Under the pieces are notes generated by a model. The model was not told the DNA's origin. It was given only the letters and a program-made list of their open reading frames with translations, and ran no database searches. The position numbers and the translations under genes were made by a program. This document shows positions 51,191-61,830 of a DNA stretch of 64,000 nucleotides, piece by piece (position 1 is the first letter of the stretch; each line of letters begins with the position of its first letter). This DNA is from Talpa occidentalis. Taxonomy: Eukaryota > Chordata > Mammalia > Eulipotyphla > Talpidae. The stretch covers positions 75,251,106 to 75,315,105 of the forward strand of contig NW_023601104.1 of NCBI RefSeq assembly GCF_014898055.3, read 5' to 3'.

Positions 51191-51419
51191 ATTACACAGG
51201 ATAGGGAGTATGGGGAGTCAATGTGTAAGTTTCTTCACTTCATCAAGCACTTCTCTGCCACCAGCTGGATATCCTACAATCCGTCACTGTCCTGACACTC
51301 TCTGCCTAGTGCTAAGGCTACAGGCTCAGTCTTACATGCTTGAGATGGTAACCACAAGTCTATGTCGGCACATGCACTGCTGACCAACCATCAATAAGAC
51401 GTTCCTACAACCCCCTCCT

Positions 51420-51850
51420 TGAGTTGGATTAATTTGCTGGAGTGGCTCTCAAGACTCAGAGAAACATTTTACTTACTAGATTACTGATTTATTATAAATT
51501 CAGGAACAGCCAGATGGACGACAAGCGCAGGGCAAGGTATGTGAGAAGACATGCGGGATCACCATGCCTCTCCCAGTGCTCCATTCCCCAGAATTTCCAC
51601 ATAGTCACTAACTGGGAAGTTCTCCAAATCCTGTCCCTTTTGGTGGTGGTGGTGGGGGAGTAGCTATGGAGGACTCATTATAATGGCATGATTGATTATG
51701 TCACTGGCCATTGGTGACTGATCCAATCTCCAGCCGTTCTCTCCTTCCCAGAGTTCCAGGGGTAGAAAATGAAAGTTCCAACCTTCCAACCACAGGGTTG
51801 GTTCCCCGGGCCACCAGCCCATTCTCTGGTGCTTTGTGAAAATCACACAT
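51420..51850. mobile_element. Ancient interspersed repeat, LTR-like, family not named
   Basis: GGATTAATTTGCTGGAGTGG, GATTACTGATTTATTATAAA, CATTATAATGGCATGATTGA, GGCCATTGGTGACTGATCCA and GAAAGTTCCAACCTTCCAAC match a widespread mammalian repeat. I cannot name it with confidence. Confidence 0.45.
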
Positions 51851-52048
51851 TAATATCAATTCAGGTGAGGTTGAAGGGCTTTGTTCATGTTAGTGGGCAC
51901 ACAGGACCCCCAAACCTGCCCGCTTAAAATGGATTCTGCCATCTGCTGCATAAAGACAAAACATAGTGCATAAAATCTTCAATAGAAAAGAACTTTAATA
52001 TGCAATGCTAGTGTGCAGTAGAGAGAAAAGAGAAAGAATATAGTTTCC

Positions 52049-52313
52049 AGGGCCTCCCCTGGTGGCACAGCGGTTGAGCCCTGGGCTGCAAAGCTGCCCG
52101 CAGCCTCTGCAGCACCAGTTCCATCCCTGGCCGCTGGCAAGTGTCCCACAGGGTGCGACAGACCTCTCCTGCTGCGTCCACTGCTCCCCTCAGCAGTGTA
52201 CTTCATCAGTCTGCCTGTTCTGTTCCCTGCTCTGGCTCTGGTGAATTCTCTCACCCTCCTGTGCTTCTGACTGTACCCAGTGCTTGTATAAATAAATAAA
52301 TTTAAAAAAAAAA
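52049..52313 (+). mobile_element. tRNA-derived SINE, type A
   Basis: Full copy. Target duplication AGAATATAGTTTCC at 52035-52048 and 52318-52331. Confidence 0.96.
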
Positions 52314-53014
52314 AAAAAGAATATAGTTTCCAAATGAAGCACCCAAAGTTATTCATCCCCTTGTGGGAAAAATCCCAGCCAAACAGGGGTGTCCCAAAGA
52401 GGGGCCACTGAGGGCCCACAAGTCTAAGGCACCTTTTGGTGGAGAACCACAGGAAAGGAGAAGGGGCCAGGCAAATCTGGAAGGAAAAGAGCAAAATCAA
52501 AATAAGTCAAGATAAAGGCTGCCATTATTAGCCTCCCTACCAGTCTCTCACATCTCTTTCAAGTGTCTCCTTCCATGTCTCCCAAGTCCCTGCACAAGTT
52601 CAAGGCCAAGAAGCAAGTACAAGTCACATGTCTCTGCTCCACGTGCCTCCTCCAAATCTCCCCTTCCTTCCTCCTGCCTTCTTCCTCCCCACCCAGCCTT
52701 CTCTCCCAGTTCTTTTTAGCTTCCCCTCCAATCACTCAGCTCCACCCTTTACTAGGTGGGGCAGGAAACACAGAACTTCCCTTCCTATAGGGATTACACA
52801 GTTACATTATGACTATCAAGATACCTTTATTGCTCTCATCACTGGAAATTCCAAGAGTTTTATGAGCTCTGTGCCAGAAATGGCCAAGACCAAATGTATA
52901 TTTCATACTATAAATCACAAAACCACAGAGAGAAGTAGAGGAATTACATCGTTTAAATGGGTTATTCAGAGAAGGTTTCAGTGAGTAGGTTAACAGTTAA
53001 GACCTAAAAGAGAT

Positions 53015-53297
53015 GGGCCTCCCTGGTGGCGCAAGGGGTTAAAATGCAACCTGTGAAGCTGTCTGCAGCCACTGCAGCACGGGTTCCAAGTTCTGAGTTC
53101 AGAGTTCGAGCCCCTGTCAGGCAGGCAACTCACACTGAGCAGCAGGCCTCTCCTGTCTCACCCGCTGCTCCCCTCAGCAGTGTATTTCAGTCGATCTGCC
53201 TGTTCTGTTCCCCGCTCTGTCTCTGGTGAATCCTCTCATCCCCCACACCTCTGGCCTATACCCCAGTTCACATATGCATAAAAAAATAAATCTTTTT
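53015..53297 (+). mobile_element. tRNA-derived SINE, type B, outermost of a three-SINE nest
   Basis: Intact head GGGCCTCCCTGGTGGCGCAA and core, with a short internal AGTTC duplication before the B box. Its target duplication GACCTAAAAGAG is at 53001-53012 and at 53882-53893, 870 bp away, beyond two further SINEs. Confidence 0.95.
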
Positions 53298-53299
53298 TG

Positions 53300-53576
53300 G
53301 GGGCCTCCCTGGTGGTGCAAGGGGTTGGGGACCACACTATGAGGCAGTCCACAGCCTCTGCAGCACGAGTTCAATGCCTGGCCAGCCAGGGAGCTACCCA
53401 CATTGTGTAGCAGACCTCTCCTATCTCGCCCGCTGCTCCCCTCAGCAGTGTATTTCGTCAGTCTGCCTGTTCTGTTCCCCACTCTGTCTGGTGAATCCTC
53501 TCACCCCCTCCATCTCTGGCCTGTACCCCAGCTCTTGTACACATAAATAAATAAATCTTTAAAAATAATAATAATT
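53300..53576 (+). mobile_element. tRNA-derived SINE, type B, middle of the nest
   Basis: Starts within the T-rich tail of the SINE at 53015. Full head, core and tail. Confidence 0.95.
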
Positions 53577-53840
53577 GGGCCTCCCCGGTGGCGCAGTGGT
53601 TGAGCGCTGGGCTGCGAAGCTGCCTGCAGCCTCCACAGTGCAGGTTCGATCCCCGGCTGCTGGCGAGGGTCCCACATGGCGCGCAGACCTCTCCTGCTGC
53701 GCCCGCTGCTCCCCTCAGCACTGTACTTGGGTCCTTCTGCCTGTTCTGCTCTCCACTCTGGCTCCGGTGAATTCTCTCACCCTCCCGCGGTTCTGACTGT
53801 ACCCAGTGCTTGTATAAATAAATCTTTTTAAAAAAATAAA
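53577..53840 (+). mobile_element. tRNA-derived SINE, type A, innermost of the nest
   Basis: Begins in the AATAATAATAATT tail of the previous copy. The AAAAATAATAATAA motif recurs just after it (about 53841-53856), consistent with a target duplication of that tail. Confidence 0.93.
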
Positions 53841-54455
53841 AAAAATAATAATAAATAAATAAATCTTTTTTAATAAAAAATGACCTAAAAGAGTGAAGAA
53901 GCAAAAGCACTGGAAGAACAGTCAGGTCACAGTGACTGCTATGGAAAAACACACACAAGACGCTCAGAGAAAAGTACACTGCTAATGCGGGATAATAAGC
54001 ATCTGTTGCTTCACTGCCCAGCAACCATTTCCCCTTCCTGGCAACCCTACCTAGCTTTTCCTCTGGGGAGGCACCTCTTCAGCTCCAGGCCTGTGTGTAG
54101 GTAATCCCACCCCTAACCAAGGCTGAACAATGTCGATCGGCCAATCAGAGCATAACAATTAGTTTGGGAATGGGCCTATCAGAATGAATGGGGCTCTTGC
54201 TGGTGCTCCTGGGAGAGAGGCACTGTCTTTTCCCTGGAGAGTCCAAGATTAAGGAAGAGATGAATATGGAGCTTTCAGGAGCCACCACGTGGGGTCTGAG
54301 GAAAAAATAATTGCAGAGGAAGGCATTTCTAAGAGGTGAAGAGAAACTGAGCCTCAGTAACATCTTTTGATCTCCTGCATCAAGTTGTACCAACTTCTGA
54401 ACTTCTCAGCTAGGGGCATCAATTAATTCCCTGTATTTTTGCTTAAGATGGTATT

Positions 54456-54890
54456 GTTAGGGGGAAAGGCTGTCCTGAGCAAACTCCACAAATAGGTTTT
54501 ATAGATGCCACCCCCACTCCAGACCAAAGATATCCAAGACACCAAGAACTACAAATTCCATAACGTCATCATCACCACAGAGGATTGCTGGGACTTGAGG
54601 GTGGAGTTAAGCAGCCAGGTTTGGTATAAAACCAGAAATACGGGTCTTGGGGGTCTCTTGGTTTTTCGCCAGCTCTCAGTGTGCTATTGGGGTCCCACCT
54701 CAGTGGAACTGGTAGGAAGCATTCATCAATTTATCTTCCTCTCTTTCTCCCTGAGTTATTCATTGCTTCATTTCCACTTCTTTTGTAAATAAACCCTTTA
54801 TTAACCTTTTTGTGTGTGTGCCTGCAGTTGAGTATTATTATAAGTCCCTCTTAAGTATGTGATTGAGGACCCACAGTCAGGCAATCCATT
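54456..54890 (+). mobile_element. LTR-like element (endogenous-retrovirus type), boundaries uncertain
   Basis: Starts TGTTAGGGGG, with a TATA box TATAAAA at 54625-54631 and the polyadenylation signal AATAAA at 54788-54793, spaced as U3-R in an LTR. CA-ending candidates near 54885 are followed by TTTTATACCGGGGTTG, resembling the start of ERVL-type internal sequence. No clear target duplication and no retroviral protein frame was found. It could also be an unrelated promoter-like sequence. Confidence 0.4.
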
Positions 54891-54904
54891 TTATACCGGG
54901 GTTG

Positions 54905-55640
54905 CCCTCTGATAGTCTATTTGTTATTTATGCTGCATAATACATTTTCATAAAACTTAGTGGCTGAGGGCTTCCCTGGTGGCACAGGGGTTAAGTCTTA
55001 GTGCTATAAAGCTATTGCCAGCCATTGAGGCATGAGTTCGATCCCCAGCCAGGAAGCTAATCCACAAGGTGCAGCAGACCTCTCCTGTCTCAATTGCTGC
55101 TCCCCTCAGCAGTGTATTTCAGTAGATCCACCTGTTTTGCTCCCCACTCTATCTCTGGTGTATACTCTAACCATCCTCCACCTCTGGCCTACGCTCCAGA
55201 TTTTGTATGCATAAATAATAATAAAAAAATTAGTGGCTGAAAAGAGCAAACACTGATTATCTTGCAACTTGGAGCAGGAATTTGTGTGTGGTCTGGGCTG
55301 AATGGTGCTGACTTGGGACTCTCCTAGGACTTCATTCTGGAGGTTTGCAAGATTCTGAAGGCCTAATGGGATAGTTCACCTGCACAGCTGTTGCAGCAGG
55401 CCTCAGTTCCTCTGGAAGCTCTCCAGAGGCTGATTGAGGGGTCTCACAACATGGCAGCTGATTTCCCCCAGAGTGAACTACCCCAGAGAGAACAAGATTG
55501 CCTTTTATGACCTCTGCAGTGCTCATTGTCACTTGTACTTACTCCGTCTGTTAGGAGTGAGTTACTAAGTCCAGCCTACTCTCAAAGATGAGGGAAATCT
55601 GGCCCCATCTCTTGAAGGAAACAGGATCAAAGAATTTGTG
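54905..55640 (+). mobile_element. Ancient interspersed repeat split by a SINE, family not named
   Basis: The left part has GCTGCATAATACATTTTCAT and AAAACTTAGTGGCTGA. The right part has GGTCTGGGCTGAATGGTGCT and further phrases of a common mammalian repeat that begins 'acttagtggcttaaaacaac'. A type B SINE lies between. Confidence 0.45.
54968..55229 (+). mobile_element. tRNA-derived SINE, type B
   Basis: Head GGGCTTCCCTGGTGGCACAG. Target duplication TTAGTGGCTGA at 54957-54967 and 55230-55240. Confidence 0.95.
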
Positions 55641-55779
55641 GACCTAGTTTAAAACTACCACACCCAGTCTGAGTTTGGTTTTCTGGCACTTCTGATAGAT
55701 ACCCAGGAGTTTATCACTGTTTTATTATTGCTGTTATAACATGGCTCTTGACAAAACAAACAAAAAACCAGTAGCCAAG

Positions 55780-56042
55780 GGCCTCCCTGGTGGCGCAAGG
55801 GGTTAAGCACCACAATATGAAGTGATCCACAGCCTCTGCAGCACAAGTTCGATCCCCACCAGCCAGGGAGAAACCCACATGGGGAGGCAGACCTCTCCTG
55901 TCTTGCCTGCTGCTCCCCTCAGCAGTGTATTTCAGTCACTCTGACTGCTCTGTCTCTGGTGGATCCTCTTACCACCCACATCTCTGGCCTGTGCCCCAGC
56001 TCTTGTATGCATGAATAAATAAATCTTAAAAAAAATAAAAAC
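55780..56042 (+). mobile_element. tRNA-derived SINE, type B
   Basis: Full copy. Target duplication AAAAACCAGTAGCCAAG at 55763-55779 and, with one change, at 56043-56059. Confidence 0.96.
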
Positions 56043-56454
56043 AAAAACCAGTAACCAAGAAAGTGCTAGCACAGTGCATCTTGCAAATGCCAATTTGATC
56101 CTGTCCTACCTAAGCTCAAAGAGCTCCAGACCCTGGACAGTTCAAATTTCTTTACATCCACACAAGGCCCATCCCAGCTATTTCCCGGAGACCTCTCTGC
56201 CACTTTCCCACAAAATTCCTGCTTCAGAACCTCTGAGCTGCTGGCTCTTCTCTGAGTAGACTAGACCCCCACTTACCCACGCCTTTGTTTCTGAAGTTCT
56301 AGCTCCTCCCTTTAAAGCCCTGCTCATCTCTTAAAACCCAACTCCAACACCACTTCTGTGAAGGTCTCTGACTCCACCCCAAAAATGATATTACCACTTT
56401 TTGATGCCTGTGGAGCATGAAGCACTTCTGTTGATTATGCCCAAGTTATAAATC

Positions 56455-56600
56455 CAAACCCTGAATTTATGTGCTATTTATATGACCCCATTTTACAAAT
56501 AAGAAGATTCAGACTTCTTTAGAGCAATGAGCGGCACACTCACCATCATCCAGCAGGGATGTGGCATGGCCCAGGCTAGCTAGTGGGTTACCCCTCCCTC
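56455..56600 (-). mobile_element. MIR-like fragment
   Basis: ATGACCCCATTTTACAAATA, AGAAGATTCAGACTTCTTTA and CATCATCCAGCAGGGATG fit the reverse MIR. Confidence 0.55.
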
Positions 56601-56719
56601 CGCTCCCAAACCCCCATGTATATACACACTGAATACAATTACTGGGGAATCTGGCTCCCCTCAGAGACCATGAGCTTCTTGGGGGTCTGGCCCCTTCTTG
56701 TGAAGCTACCTACCTTTCA

Positions 56720-56830
56720 TGGAGTACTCATTATATGTGGCAGGCACAGGGATTAAAGTGACCCATTTTCCAGATGAGGAAACCAGGGATGAAGTGACTG
56801 GAACCTGATGCCAGTCCCCACGCCCAGACA
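56720..56830 (-). mobile_element. MIR-like fragment
   Basis: GTACTCATTATATGTGGCAG, GTGACCCATTTTCCAGATGA and GGAAACCAGGGATGAAGTGA fit the reverse MIR. Confidence 0.65.
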
Positions 56831-57819
56831 CAAGAGTGAGTGAATGAGAGCTGGGATGCCCCTGGGCTCCCCACCTCCCCCCTAGCAGCTCCAGCTGGGG
56901 GCTGTCAGGCTGCTGTTTACCTGCCTCTGTTTGGGCGCAGGCCACATCCAGGATGAATTAGAAATCCTCCAGCCTAGCTTGTGGTCCTAGCTCTAACTGG
57001 GTGGCCCTTCAGGGGCTCTTTTTCTGAGGTAGGACGAAGAGGTGGAAGTACGAAGATCCTATCAATCAATGCAGATGGGACTTGAGATGACACCAAACAG
57101 AAAGGGGCATACCAGGCGCTGTGGGTCCAGCAACTGCTCAGGAGGCCAGAGCCCAGGATTTTGCAACTAATGAGATGCTCACTGTGATGACAGAGCTGGG
57201 CCTGGGGCCTGAGGCGAGCAAGTGTCCACTCCCTGCAACCCATCCCAGCCTCCTGGCTCCATCCAGAGTCCATCATCTCATAAAGAAGCTGACAGGAGCC
57301 TTCATTCATTCAACTTAAATATGTTCAAGTAAAATTTTAGCTGCCAACCTTGCCTGGAATCCAGAGGATTAACTCCATCTGGAGCTTCTCACAGGCCCCC
57401 ACCGCCTCTGCCAGATGAAACGTGTTTGGATCAACAACAAACTTCATCAACTCATTTCCGCCTCCAACCTTACTAAATGCATTAGGCAACAGGAGCCCCA
57501 GGGTTGACCTTTGCAGCATCCATTGTTATAGCTGTTATTATAGACACAAATAATAGCCAGGATAATAATTCGTGGTTAAATGGTCCTTCGAACAGAGGGC
57601 TGGAGGACTCTGGGAACATTACCTCATAGCCCTCTTGGTACACCCTCCCACAAGTCTTTTCTTTAGGTCCCTGTTCCATGTTCCTGCCTTCTGGAAAGCC
57701 CTCCTCCACATTCCCTATAAACCCATGTTGGCGCAGCCTAATACCATGTTCCCAAGTGCTTGCCTTGAAGAGAAAACTCATGAGGACACTGTCTAGGCCT
57801 CAAAGATATTGACTCCTAT

Positions 57820-58108
57820 TAGGCCTCCCTGGTGGCACAAGGGGTTAAGTACAGCACTGTGAAGCAATCCACAGCCTCTGCAGCAGCACAAGTTAGATCC
57901 CTGGCCAGGGAGGAGACCCACATGGCGCAGCAGACCTCTCCTGTCTTGCCTGCTGCTCCCCTCAGCAGTGTGTTTCAGTCAATCCATCTGTTCTCTTCCC
58001 CACTCTGTCTCTGGTGAATCCTCTCACATTCACACCCCCTCTCCCCCTGCACCTCTGACCGATACCCCAGTTCTTGTGTGTATAAAATAAATAGATCTTA
58101 AAAAAAAA
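57820..58108 (+). mobile_element. tRNA-derived SINE, type B
   Basis: Full copy with a duplicated GCA near the B box. Target duplication ATATTGACTCCTAT at 57806-57819 and 58109-58122. Confidence 0.96.
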
Positions 58109-58123
58109 ATATTGACTCCTATC

Positions 58124-58207
58124 TTGGCAATAATCCCAAACAAATCCCTCCACTGATCTGTTGCTGATTTGTTTGGCAATAATCCCAAACAAATCCCTCC
58201 ACTGATC
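58124..58207 (+). repeat. 35-bp direct repeat, 49-bp period
   Basis: The 35 bases starting TTGGCAATAATCCCAAACAA at 58124-58158 recur exactly at 58173-58207, with 14 bases between. It lies directly after the SINE target duplication. Confidence 0.95.
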
Positions 58208-59204
58208 CCTCCACTTGGGAACATGGTATGTGCTCGGAAGGAAGATTATTAACAGTAAGAGCATTAAAAAGAAAAGTGCTTTCAGATACTAAGGGTGAAA
58301 AAAAACCTGGGTAAATATAATTTGGTAGTTAGTGCATGGCTTGCTGTTGTTACTGGTATCTCCTGCTCCTGGTTGGCTGGAGATAAAGTTATTCTTGAGT
58401 ACAAGCTGTTCTTGCAGAATTATTACCATAATATACACATAAACTTGATTGTTGGGTGTTGCTCTTGGTTTCTCTCTTATTTTCTTTCCTCTTCTTTGTT
58501 CTTCCACTCTTTCCAACATCTAAAAACTAGAATACATTTGCTATTACACCAGAACTACACAGCCAATGGCCAAGAAAAAGCTGCTCTCTCCCCATGGATA
58601 TTTCTGAAACATTTTGGGAAATGTGTAGGTCAAAATGTGTGGGCTCAACACCTTTTCCTGAATTGTTTTGGAAATAAACCTGCGGACAGCAGGCGATTAT
58701 CTGAAATGAGAAAGGAATGTGCAAGGAGGTGGGAAAAGAAACGGAGAATTTAAAAATGCAGTCTTCAGAAAACATAGCTTTCTCTGCAAGCAATGGTGTA
58801 GCTTAACAACCAAATGGAAGAATGTGTTCTGAAATATTTTCAACTGTTAGGAAAGAAAGTGAATGCAGAACCAGGAAAAGCCAGTGACGGCGATGAACTC
58901 CCCAGTGAATATCTGTTTGTCCTGTTCCTTATGAAAGAACCAGGGAAGAATCTCAGATCCTAGTTCCAGGCACTTGCTGACCCAAGTGCGGAGGGAGATG
59001 GAGCTGGAGCTTCCACCTGGACAAGGTGGAAGAATGCACAGGACAGAGGGGAAGGAAGGTGGAGGGCAGAGGGAGGGTGAGCAAGAGCTAGAAGGCACTG
59101 CTAGAGCGGGCAGGACAGTGTATGCCTGAGTCACGGGCAGCACTGGCCCTGACTCTAAAACATTTTCTCCATCCGTAAAACGGGGCTGTTAGCACTCGCT
59201 ATGA

Positions 59205-59388
59205 GGAAGGTGTCTCAGTCAACGTTCTCCTTAGAAACAGAACCAGTCGATGCATATGCAGAGAGAAAGAAATTTATTAGGATTCAGCTCCCATGATTAT
59301 GGAGGTGGGTAAGCCAGTGTAAAGGCAGGACAGGACACAGTGCAGGTTCTCTGATCCCATGCAGACTAGGTAAAGGAGGAGTCAGAGT
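59205..59388. mobile_element. Ancient interspersed repeat, family not named
   Basis: TTCTCCTTAGAAACAGAACC, GAGAGAAAGAAATTTATTAG and CTCCCATGATTATGGAGGTG match a frequent mammalian repeat with an AATAAA-containing end on the minus strand. The young L1 lies immediately to its right. Confidence 0.45.
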
Positions 59389-59400
59389 CCTCCGTGGTTT

Positions 59401-60414
59401 GGTTTTGTTTTTTTTTTTAGAATTCATGAGCTAACCTTTATTTTCATTTCTTTTTTTTTTTAAATAATAAATTTTATTTTTATATTCCCCCATACAACTG
59501 CACATGCCCCATTCTGACCCCAATCCCTCCCCTCCCGGCCCCCACCCCCCAAAAAGTGTCTCTGGTTCATAGTTTTTTGTTGATTTTGATTTTCACTTTC
59601 TTATAGTTATTCATTTTCCTGGTCCCTTATTTAAGTTTTCTAGATTCCTGCTATGAGTGAGACCATCCGGTATTTTTCTTTTTCTTTTTGGCTTATTTCG
59701 CTAAGCATGATCCCTTCCAGCGCCATCCATGTTGCTGCAAATTGCATGTGTTTATCTTTTTTGAATGCTGAGTAATATTCCATGGTATATATGTGCCACA
59801 TCTTCTTGATCCAGTCATCTATTTTTGGGCATTTGGGTTGTTTCCAAAGCTTAGCTATTGTAAATAGTGCTGCTATAAACATAGGGGTGCAGGTGCTCTT
59901 TGGAATTGATGTTTCTGTGTCCTTTGGGTAAATACCTAGGAGTGGAATTGCTGGATCATATGGAAGCTCTATGTTTAGTAGGTCCAGAAATCTCCACACA
60001 GCTCTCCATAGTGGTTGGACCAGTTTGCACTCCCACCAACAGTGCAGGAGAGTTCCTTTTTCTCCACACCCTCGCCAACATTTGTTGTTGCTAGTTTTTT
60101 TAATATGTGCCATTCTCAGTGGTGTAAGATGGTATCTCATGGTAGTTTTGATTTGCATTTCCCTGATGACAAGTGATGTTGAACATTTTTTCATATGCCT
60201 GTTGGCCATTTGCATTTCCTCTTCAGAGAAGTTTCTTTTTAGCTCTTCTGCCCATTTTTTGACTGGGTTATTTTCTTTGTTGTTGTTGAGTCTCTGCACA
60301 GCAAAAGAGACAATAACAAAAACAAAGAGAAACCCCACCAACTGGGAGAACATTTTTGCACCCAACACTAATGATAAAGGACTGATCACAAAAATCTGCA
60401 AAGAGCTGATGAGA
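59401..60414 (-). mobile_element. Young truncated L1 with 5' inversion (twin priming)
   Basis: The body at about 59451-60291 is minus-oriented: G-rich 3' UTR, then the ORF2 C-terminal part. That part reads [52 protein letters not shown] and [15 protein letters not shown], and stays open down to 59640. It lacks the endonuclease and reverse-transcriptase domains. The next upstream piece of ORF2, reading [20 protein letters not shown] and [12 protein letters not shown], lies at 60292-60414 in plus orientation. Target duplication CCTCCGTGGTTT at 59389-59400 and 60415-60426 encloses the whole insert. Two poly(A) runs lie at the 3' end. The element is dead. Confidence 0.93.
59419..59450 (-). mobile_element. 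Probable 32-nt 3' transduction of the L1
   Basis: Between the first poly(A) (59451-59461) and the outer poly(A) (59403-59418) lie 32 bases of non-L1 sequence. On the minus strand they include AATAAA about 20 nt before the outer poly(A). This is the expected product of read-through past the L1 signal to a downstream one. Confidence 0.7.
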
Positions 60415-60428
60415 CCTCCGTGGTTTTT

Positions 60429-60750
60429 TGCAGGTCTTTTATTGGGGTTCACCAGGCATATGGCAGGCAGGGGTGCTGACTGCGGGGGGGGGGGCTGGGA
60501 GCAAGTCTTCACTCTATCTGGGCTCTCTGGCGTTCGTTCTGCTGCTTCTCAGCTTCTCTTTCGGCTTCTGCTTCGACTTCTTGGCTTCTACTGGCGTCTC
60601 CGTGACGCCGACCTTAAAAGCAGTCTTAGCCCAGGTGAATCCCATCTACCTATGCCCACACCCTATTCCAGGTGCCGCCATCAGGCATGCATTCAGGACC
60701 TCAAGGATCCATCATCTATCCTGATGGCGGGAGGGCAGAAAAGCCTGACA
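60429..60750 (-). mobile_element. 322-bp LTR-like or processed element
   Basis: On the minus strand it starts TGTCAGGC and ends CCTGCA. It is flanked by AAAAA on both sides (plus-strand TTTTT at 60424-60428 and 60751-60755). It has a TTTTAA TATA-like box (60619-60614) and AATAAA at 60443-60438. TG...CA ends and a 5-bp duplication suggest a solo LTR. The signal sits only 9 bp from the end, which leaves almost no U5, so a retroposed transcript end is also possible. A C-run lies at about 60484-60494. No protein frame was recognised. Confidence 0.4.
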
Positions 60751-61072
60751 TTTTTCCTTACCCTACAGCCAGGATATGCAGAGTAACTTGCAAGCTGGAG
60801 ACTTTATCTGTAGTTTTAGTCTGAGTCTGAAAAGGAAACCTGAGAACCAGGAGAGCTGATGGTGTAGTTTCGGTCTGAAGGCTGATGAGGTTAAGACCCA
60901 AGGAGAGCCAATGTTCATTCAGTTCTATCCCAAAGTCAACACTGCAATGCAAAGGCTATCAGGAAGGAAGAGGAGGATCTCGTTTTTGTTGTTGTCCAGG
61001 CCTTCAGCTGATCAGAAGAGCTGATCCACAATAAGGAGGGCAATCTGCTTCACCCTGTCTGCTGTTAATCCC

Positions 61073-61368
61073 AGGCCTCCCTGGAGGCACAGGGGTTTAA
61101 GCACAGCACTATGAAGCTATCCACTATCCACTATGAAGCTCTGCAGCATGAATTCGATCCCTAGCCTGCCAAGGAGCCAGGGAGCTACCCACATGGCGAA
61201 GCAGACCTCTCCTGTCTCGCCTGCTGCTCCCCTCAGCAGTGTATTTCAGTCAATATGACTGTTCTGCTCCCCACTCTGTCTCTGGTGAATCCTCTCACCC
61301 CCCACACCTCTGGCCTGTGCCCCAGTTCTTGTGTGCATAAAAAATAAATCTTTAAAAAAATAAATATA
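61073..61368 (+). mobile_element. tRNA-derived SINE, type B
   Basis: Full copy with an internal ATCCACT/ATGAAGCT duplication in the head. Imperfect target duplication TGTTAATCCCAG (61063) and TGTTAACCCCAC (61369). Confidence 0.93.
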
Positions 61369-61649
61369 TGTTAACCCCACCCAGAAGCACCCTCCCCAAA
61401 ATACCCAGAATAATGTTTGACCAAATTTTTTTGGCCATCTCCAAAAACCAAGTCCTTTACGCTACCTCTCTGAGCATCTCTGGCCTCCACCCTAAATTGG
61501 TTATGATCACCAGCCCCCATGTTCATCCTGGGATGATACTTCAATGAAATAAGGAAGGTGAAATCTCCTGATTTCACTACTTGAACCTGAGTGAAGGGGA
61601 ATGGTCAGGCCATCTGTGAGTATTTGAAAGGACAAGATTTATTCAAGTC

Positions 61650-61830
61650 TGAAAGTCATTCTAACTCTGGAGTAAAAGGCTTCTCAGCTTTACCACTCAG
61701 CAGTGAGGTGACTTGACCTCCTGAACCTTAGTTTCCTTGTCTGTTAATGGGATTGTGAAGGTCAAATGGGAAATAAAACTAAGCTCTTGGCATAGAGTCT
61801 AACATTTGACAAATGCTCTGCAAATTTTGA
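61650..61830 (+). mobile_element. MIR fragment
   Basis: AGCTTTACCACTCAGCAGTG, GAGGTGACTTGACCTCCTGA, ACCTTAGTTTCCTTGTCTGT and TAATGGGATTGTGAAGGTCA follow MIR. Confidence 0.8.

Noticed and set aside
59640..60512. 290-codon minus-strand frame as a cellular gene
   Set aside because: Residues from about [10 protein letters not shown] onward are the L1 ORF2 C-terminus. The N-terminal part is an accidental frame through the inverted L1 piece and the neighbouring element.
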